Shown: piece after piece, positions 59,005 to 64,000 of the stretch
How the letters are laid out: each line of letters begins with the position of its first letter
Numbering within the stretch: position 1 is the first letter of the stretch
Source of the DNA: Rhodocyclaceae bacterium
GTDB taxonomy: Bacteria > Pseudomonadota > Gammaproteobacteria > Burkholderiales > Ga0077523
Assembly: GCA_020248405.1 (NCBI GenBank)
Contig: JADCHQ010000009.1
Coordinates: forward strand, 29,058 to 93,057
DNA: 64,000 nucleotides
Direction of reading: 5' to 3'
The notes under the pieces: model-generated
The model's database searches: none
What the model was told of the DNA's origin: nothing
The model's input: only the letters and a program-made list of their open reading frames with translations
Made by a program: the position numbers and the translations under genes

Positions 59005-61581
59005 TTAAAGCGATCGCGCCACTTCAACCACTTCGTAGGCTTCGACCTGGTCGCCGACCTTGATATCGTCGAATCCCTTGACTGAGAGCCCGCACTCGAA
59101 GCCTGCCTTGACCTCGCGAGTGTCGTCCTTGAAGCGTTTCAAGGAGTCCAGTTCCCCAGTGTGAATCACCACGTTGTCACGCAGCACCCGCACCAGCGAG
59201 TTCCGGCGCACCAACCCCTCGAGCACATAGCAACCAGCAACAGTACCCACCTTGGAGATGTGGAAAACCTGGCGGACGTCGACCAAGCCGGTTATGTTCT
59301 CCTTGCGCTCTGGCGCCAGCATTCCCGAGAGGGCGTTTTTAACGTCATCCACGGCTTCATAGATAATGTTGTAGTAGCGGACATCGATTCCATGAGCGGC
59401 CACGAGTTTCTTGGAGGTAGCGTCCGCACGGGTATTGAACCCGATCACCACTGCGTTGGAGGCGAGTGCTAGGTTGATGTCCGACTCGGTGATGGCTCCC
59501 ACACCCGCGTGAATGATGTTTACCTTCACCTCGTCGGTGGAGAGCTTTTCCAGGGCGTGAGTAAGCCCCTCGTAGGAGCCCTGGACATCGGCCTTGATGA
59601 TGAGCGAAAGGGACTTCGCCTGCCCCGTGGCCATTTGCTCGAAAACGTTATCAAGCTTGGCCGCCTGCTGCTTCGCGAGTTTCACATCTCGGTACTTGCC
59701 CTGGCGAAACAGCGCTATCTCGCGAGCCTTTCGCTCGTCGGCAACCACGAGCACCTCCTCCCCCGCCAGCGGCACCTCGGAAAGACCGAGGACTTCCACC
59801 GGAATCGAGGGCCCGGCCTCCTGCACGCTCTTGCCCGCCTCATCGATCAAAGCCCGCACTCTGCCGAATACCGCCCCCGCCAAAACCACGTCACCGCGCT
59901 TCAACGTGCCAGACTGAACCAGCACACTCGCCACCGGTCCCCGACCCTTGTCCAGCCGTGACTCGATGACGATACCTTTGGCCGGGGTGCTGCGAGGCGC
60001 CCGTAGTTCAAGAACCTCCGCCTGCAGGAGGATGCCTTCGATGAGGGTGTCAACACCCTGGCCGGTGCGAGCCGACACATCCACGAACATGGTGTCACCA
60101 CCCCACTCCTCAGGCACCACTTCGCGAGCCACGAGTTCCTGGCGAACTCGCTCGGAGTTCGCCTCGGGTTTGTCAATCTTGTTGACGGCCACCACCAAGG
60201 GAACCTTGGCTGCCTTGGCATGGGAAACAGCCTCGATGGTTTGCGGCATGACACCATCGTCTGCAGCAACAACCAACACCACCAGATCAGTCACCCGGGC
60301 ACCCCGCGCGCGCATGGCCGTGAACGCCTCGTGCCCCGGTGTGTCGAGGAAAGTCACCGTGCCCCTGGGTGTGTCCACGTGGTAGGCGCCGATGTGTTGG
60401 GTTATGCCACCCGCCTCGCCACTCGCCACGCGGGTGCGGCGAATGTAATCGAGCAGCGATGTCTTGCCGTGGTCTACGTGCCCCATTACCGTCACCACGG
60501 GAGCTCGTGGTTCGGCGACCACTTCGGGCTCCTGGGAAGCATCTGTCAAATACGCTTCGGGGTCGTCAAGCTTGGCGCGCTTGGCAACGTGCCCCATTTC
60601 CTCGACCAAAATCATGGCCGTGTCCTGATCAAGAACCTGGTTGATGGTGACCATGGTGCCAAGTTTCATGAGCGCCTTTATCACCTCGGCAGCCTTCACG
60701 GACATGCGTTGCGCCAAGTTCGCCACGGTAATGGTCTCGGGCACGAGCACTTCACGCACCATAGGCTCGGTAGGCAGAGAAAACTGGTGCTGCGTTCCTT
60801 CAGAGCGACGCCCATGGTCCTTACGGCCGCGCCATCCATCCCCCGCCCCCGTGTCGCCACGCGTCTTGAGACCTCGACGCTTAGCGCTTTCGTCTCTCCA
60901 GCCGTCTTTGGAAATCTTTTTCTTGTCCCCGGATTCACCAAGTTTTGCGGCGGGGCGATGGAGGGTGCCAGAATTAGGAGCTGCAACTACCGGCGCGGCA
61001 GCCGGTAGCCCGACCGGTACGACAGGCTCGACGACGGCCGGAAGTGGCGGAGGAGGCGGAGGAGGCGCCTCGGAGGAAGCCGATTCCTCCCCCTTCTTTC
61101 GCGTTGCCCTTTCTTTCTTGGCCTTGGCCTCTTCCGTTTGGCGTGCGATAAGCTCAGCCTGTTTGCGGGCCTCCTCCTCGCGCAGAGCGACCTGGGCGTC
61201 GTCCACGACGGGCGCAGGGGATGCTAGGGATTCAGCATGTTCGACCGCGACAGTGGCATCCTGGGGCGCTTCGTCAGAGACCGCGTCCCGCTTCACAAAA
61301 ACGCGTTTCTTGCGAACCTCCACTTGAATGGTTCGGGCACGCCCGGTGGAATCAGCCTGCTTGATCTCGGTAGTCTGCCGCCTCGTAAGCGTTATCTTCT
61401 TGCGCGGCTCCGAGGCTCCGTGCATTCGAGAAAGGTAATCAAGCAGTTGTGCCTTGTCGTGCTCACTCAAGGGCTCATCAAGCCTTGACTTGTGGACTCC
61501 TGCTGCGTTGAGCTGCTCGAGAAGCCGAGAGGGCTCGACCTTGAGCTCTACCGCAAAATTTGCAACTGTCATCTGCGCCAT
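59005..61581 (-). CDS. infB: Translation initiation factor IF-2
   Basis: An 858-aa GTPase that brings initiator tRNA to the ribosome. Order: N-terminal IF2_N domain ([26 protein letters not shown]), charged linker, second IF2_N, G domain with [15 protein letters not shown] (G1), DTPGHEAF (G3), NKID (G4), then domains II-IV ([23 protein letters not shown]). The start is ATG 61581 (MAQMTVANF); MTVANF at 61572 is also possible and is the common family start. Downstream of nusA. Confidence 0.97.
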   Translation of the reverse strand: MAQMTVANFAVELKVEPSRLLEQLNAAGVHKSRLDEPLSEHDKAQLLDYLSRMHGASEPRKKITLTRRQTTEIKQADSTGRARTIQVEVRKKRVFVKRDAVSDEAPQDATVAVEHAESLASPAPVVDDAQVALREEEARKQAELIARQTEEAKAKKERATRKKGEESASSEAPPPPPPPLPAVVEPVVPVGLPAAAPVVAAPNSGTLHRPAAKLGESGDKKKISKDGWRDESAKRRGLKTRGDTGAGDGWRGRKDHGRRSEGTQHQFSLPTEPMVREVLVPETITVANLAQRMSVKAAEVIKALMKLGTMVTINQVLDQDTAMILVEEMGHVAKRAKLDDPEAYLTDASQEPEVVAEPRAPVVTVMGHVDHGKTSLLDYIRRTRVASGEAGGITQHIGAYHVDTPRGTVTFLDTPGHEAFTAMRARGARVTDLVVLVVAADDGVMPQTIEAVSHAKAAKVPLVVAVNKIDKPEANSERVRQELVAREVVPEEWGGDTMFVDVSARTGQGVDTLIEGILLQAEVLELRAPRSTPAKGIVIESRLDKGRGPVASVLVQSGTLKRGDVVLAGAVFGRVRALIDEAGKSVQEAGPSIPVEVLGLSEVPLAGEEVLVVADERKAREIALFRQGKYRDVKLAKQQAAKLDNVFEQMATGQAKSLSLIIKADVQGSYEGLTHALEKLSTDEVKVNIIHAGVGAITESDINLALASNAVVIGFNTRADATSKKLVAAHGIDVRYYNIIYEAVDDVKNALSGMLAPERKENITGLVDVRQVFHISKVGTVAGCYVLEGLVRRNSLVRVLRDNVVIHTGELDSLKRFKDDTREVKAGFECGLSVKGFDDIKVGDQVEAYEVVEVARSL

Positions 61582-61603
61582 GTAGAAAACGCTCCAGAGT
61601 CCT

Positions 61604-63076
61604 TCAGGCAAACCACGGCGCTCTAGCCGTCAAAATGAGCTGCTTAGCCCGCTCCGCGTCCATCTGGGTGAGTTCCACAAGATCATCCACTGCCAGGTCC
61701 GCAAGGTCCTCCTGGGTGTGAATTCCTTTTGCAGCCAACACTCTCGCGGTCTGGTCATCCATACCATCAAGGCCCAGCAGGTCCTGCGCCATGGTTTCCA
61801 CACGCTCTTCACTCGCGATCGCCTGGGTCAGCAGCGCATTACGAGCCCGTGCCCGTAGCTCATTCACAGTGTCTTCGTCGAATGCCTCGACTTCCAGCAT
61901 TTCGTTAATCGGGACGTAGGCCACCTCTTCCAAGGTGGAAAACCCCTCTCCCACGAGTATTTCCGCGACTTCCTCATCCACATCAAGTTTAGACATGAAG
62001 AGGTCCTTGACGCTGGCCGCCTCTTGCTCCTGTTTTTCGGCCGATTCACTCTCGGTCATGAGGTTTAGCGTCCAACCGGTAAGCTCCGTCGCAAGCCTCA
62101 CATTTTGGCCTGTGCGACCGATTGCCTGGGCAAGGTTCTCTTCATCCACCACCACATCCATTGAGTGGGTGTCCTCGTCCACGACAATGCTGGATACCTC
62201 GGCGGGCATCAGGGCATTGATGACGAACTGCGCTGGCTCCTGCGACCACAAAACGATATCGACCCTTTCACCAGCTAGTTCCTGAGTGACTGCCTGCACA
62301 CGCGACCCACGCATCCCGACGCATGTACCAATCGGATCGATGCGCGAATCATTAGATTTGACGGCGATCTTCGCCCGGGAGCCTGGGTCTCGGGCGGCCG
62401 CCTTGATTTCCAACAAACCCTCTTCAATTTCGGGGACTTCCAACTCGAACAGTTTCACCAGGAACTCAGGCGCAATGCGTGAGAGGAGTAGTTGCGGTCC
62501 GCGCGCCGTCCGATCGATCTTATGAAGAAAAGCCCGAACACGATCTCCAACCCGGAGATTTTCTTTGGGAATCATCTGTTCACGGGGCAACATGGCCTCG
62601 AGGCGACCAGACTCTATGATTGCGTTCCCGCGCTCCATACGCTTAATCGTGCCGGTAACCAAGTGCTCCTGACGTTCGAGAAAATCGTTAAGAATCTGCT
62701 CGCGTTCAGCGTCACGTATTTTCTGCAGGATGACCTGCTTGGCAGTTTGGGCACCGATCCGTCCGAAATCCTCGGGCTCGAGTTCCTCTTCCACCACATC
62801 GCCAAACTTTGCATCCGGCCGGTCTGGCAGGACTTCATCAATGAGCATGTGGATCCCCGAATCCGTGAACTCCTCTTCGGGAATAATCGTCCATCGACGG
62901 AACGCTCGATAGTTCCCGCTCTCTCGGTCGATGGACACACGGACATCTGATTCCTCACGGAATCGGCGCTTGGTAGCCGATGCGAGAGCAAGCTCCAGAG
63001 CCCCAAAAACGGTCTCCCGGTCAACATTCTTCTCGCGTGCGAGTGCATCGACGAGCAGCAAAATCTCCTTGCTCAC
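61604..63076 (-). CDS. nusA: Transcription termination/antitermination factor NusA
   Basis: A 490-aa RNA polymerase-binding protein: N-terminal domain ([31 protein letters not shown]), S1 ([31 protein letters not shown]), KH1/KH2 ([46 protein letters not shown]), and two C-terminal acidic repeats ending [22 protein letters not shown]. The 175 bp before it, after rimP, hold no gene. Confidence 0.97.
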   Translation of the reverse strand: MSKEILLLVDALAREKNVDRETVFGALELALASATKRRFREESDVRVSIDRESGNYRAFRRWTIIPEEEFTDSGIHMLIDEVLPDRPDAKFGDVVEEELEPEDFGRIGAQTAKQVILQKIRDAEREQILNDFLERQEHLVTGTIKRMERGNAIIESGRLEAMLPREQMIPKENLRVGDRVRAFLHKIDRTARGPQLLLSRIAPEFLVKLFELEVPEIEEGLLEIKAAARDPGSRAKIAVKSNDSRIDPIGTCVGMRGSRVQAVTQELAGERVDIVLWSQEPAQFVINALMPAEVSSIVVDEDTHSMDVVVDEENLAQAIGRTGQNVRLATELTGWTLNLMTESESAEKQEQEAASVKDLFMSKLDVDEEVAEILVGEGFSTLEEVAYVPINEMLEVEAFDEDTVNELRARARNALLTQAIASEERVETMAQDLLGLDGMDDQTARVLAAKGIHTQEDLADLAVDDLVELTQMDAERAKQLILTARAPWFA

Positions 63077-63251
63077 GGTGTCTCCAGTCAGCGGGTGGGA
63101 GTGAATCGAGTGTTCCGGCGAGAGTTAACCAAGGCGCGTCAACTAGCGTGCGAGGAAAACCCACGACTCGGGCTGCAACGAGCATTACCAGCGGCAACCA
63201 TTTCGCTTCTGGCAGTCACAGCGGACATAACCGATTGACTTTCACCCTTTC

Positions 63252-63731
63252 TCAAATGTCCGGCACGAGCCGGGCCTTATCGATATCCATCAACGGCAAT
63301 TGAACAGGACTGCCGTCAACAACAAGTACCACGGCCTGACCATCAAGCCCCATCAAGGTACCCGAAAAACGCTTTCGTCCGTTTAGCGGGAGCCGCAAGG
63401 TAACCGTGGCCCTTGCACCCGAAAAACGCTCGAAGTCCCCCCTTGCCTTTAAGGGCCGGTCAAGCCCAGGCGAGGATACCTCCAGCCGGCCGTAGTCCAC
63501 GAGCTCCACCTCCAAAACCCTCGTCAGGTGGTTACTCACCAAAACGCAGTCGTCGAGCGCTATGGCGCTAGCTTGCAAAGGCGCGGGCGGAGAAAAACCT
63601 TGAGGACGGTCGATAAATACGCGCAACAACCCTGATCGACCTGAAACCTCAAGGTCGACCAACTCGAAACCGAGGTGTTCTACCGCTCGGCGAACGATGA
63701 ATTGCAAGTCCAAATGTCGGGCGACAAACAA
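63252..63731 (-). CDS. rimP: Ribosome maturation factor RimP
   Basis: Up to 159 aa. The motif LGFELVDLEVSGRSGLLRVFIDRP and ...YGRLEVSSPGLDRPLKARGDFERF are RimP signatures. It helps 30S assembly. No ATG exists near the start. The longest frame opens with TTG at 63731, inside the T-run of a hairpin; TTG at 63713 or 63707 (LDLQFIVRRAVEH) is more likely. First gene of the rimP-nusA-infB-rbfA-truB-rpsO-pnp series. Confidence 0.93.
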   Translation of the reverse strand: MFVARHLDLQFIVRRAVEHLGFELVDLEVSGRSGLLRVFIDRPQGFSPPAPLQASAIALDDCVLVSNHLTRVLEVELVDYGRLEVSSPGLDRPLKARGDFERFSGARATVTLRLPLNGRKRFSGTLMGLDGQAVVLVVDGSPVQLPLMDIDKARLVPDI

Positions 63732-63750
63732 AAAATGGGCCGAAGCCCAT
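63728..63750 (-). terminator. Intrinsic terminator/attenuator hairpin at the rimP start
   Basis: On the minus strand ATGGGC-TTCG-GCCCAT (63750-63735) with a UUCG tetraloop is followed by TTTTTTGTTTG. It lies within the first bases of the longest rimP frame. It may be the second terminator of the rRNA operon or a leader attenuator for rimP-nusA. Confidence 0.8.
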
Positions 63751-63765
63751 CTTAAGAAAGGTTGG

Positions 63766-63774
63766 ATTCTAGCA
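63766..63774 (-). promoter_or_regulatory. Possible extended -10 promoter for rimP-nusA
   Basis: TGCTAGAAT on the minus strand matches an extended -10 (TGnTATAAT, one mismatch). It would start transcription near 63759, just before the attenuator hairpin. No clear -35 is seen. Confidence 0.4.
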
Positions 63775-63867
63775 GAACGAGCGCAACGAGAGAATGACTA
63801 TTCTGAGCTTTAAAACATGCACCTTCGCCGCATTGGGCGAAGTCTGCGATGCGCAACCCCAAAACAC

Positions 63868-63892
63868 AAAAGCCCTCTTATGGAGGGCTTTT
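63868..63892. terminator. Intrinsic terminator after 5S rRNA
   Basis: Stem AAAAGCCCTC (63868-63877) with GAGGGCTTTT (63883-63892), loop of 5 nt; on the minus strand it is followed by TTTTGTGTTTT. It lies 13 bp past the 5S 3' end and ends the rRNA operon. Confidence 0.9.
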
Positions 63893-63904
63893 GATGGTAA
63901 GGGG

Positions 63905-64000
63905 AAGCCTTGCGGTGACCTACTTTCGCACGGGAGCTCCGCACTATCATTGGCGCGGTCTCGTTTCACGGTCCTGTTCGGGATGGGAAGGGGTGGTTCC
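63905..64000 (-). rRNA. rrf: 5S ribosomal RNA, 3' portion (partial)
   Basis: Minus-strand reading gives CCCAUCCCGAACAGGACCGUGAAACG and GAUAGUGCGGAGCUCCCGUGCGAAAGUAGGUCACCGC, typical of proteobacterial 5S loops B-D. About 96 of about 115-120 nt are inside the window; the 5' end lies beyond the right edge. The 3' end (63905) is estimated from the GCAAGGC that would pair with the missing 5' end. Confidence 0.93.

Overview
The window is a GC-rich bacterial chromosome segment. Its gene content and gene order suggest a betaproteobacterium: dapC-dapD-pilU-like-dapE-prmB; a short SRP RNA directly before dnaX-ebfC-recR; polyphosphate:AMP phosphotransferase; guaB-guaA; ratA-rnfH back to back with smpB; TctA/TctB carriers; and rimP-nusA-infB-rbfA-truB-rpsO-pnp next to an rRNA operon. 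Genus is not resolvable from reading alone (Rhodocyclales or Nitrosomonadales-like is a guess).

Layout. 1-4553 (+): lysine/peptidoglycan precursor genes with a PilU-type motor ATPase and prmB, tightly packed with 4-bp overlaps. 4579-8498 (-): 4.5S RNA, dnaX, ebfC, recR, rluB. 8514-10028 (-): class I fumarase, divergent from acsA (10256-12235, +). A tRNA-Ser(GGA) lies at 12373-12463. 12475-15479 (-): an MscS channel fused to a cyclic-nucleotide domain, coupled to polyphosphate:AMP phosphotransferase. 15685-21383 (+): a DUF808 membrane protein, a DUF3467 protein, a Tat-type amidohydrolase-like protein, a secreted protein of unknown role, an ECF sigma factor and a membrane partner.

21856-38214 is a genomic island of about 16.4 kb inserted in the last codons of guaA. 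It has a P4-type integrase next to guaA, an AlpA-type regulator, remnants of an integrative conjugative element (the C-terminal part of a TraI-type relaxase, the TraD coupling ATPase, a DUF4400 membrane protein) and defence-type cargo: a Gabija pair (OLD-family nuclease GajA plus UvrD-like GajB), an AbiE-type toxin-antitoxin pair, and a self-inhibited Fic protein divergent from an unrecognised protein. Both ends carry an 8-bp core repeat (GAGTGGGA), tandem 10-bp repeats (CGATAGAnnn) in inverted orientation, and copies of TTTTTACCGTCA. These look like the recombination sites of the island.

38203-41301 (-): guaA and guaB (GMP synthesis), separated by an intrinsic terminator. 41464-46849: small exported proteins (+), ratA-rnfH (-), smpB (+), a stomatin/NfeD pair, trpS and a YciO-family protein (-). 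47097-54967: an exported protein, tctB-tctA coupled to a gamma-glutamyltransferase, a TPP-dependent acetolactate-synthase-like enzyme (-) and divergent lldP. 55069-63731 (-): the translation/RNA-decay operon rimP-nusA-infB-rbfA-truB-rpsO-pnp, preceded by a possible attenuator and by the 3' end of a 5S rRNA gene that runs off the right edge.
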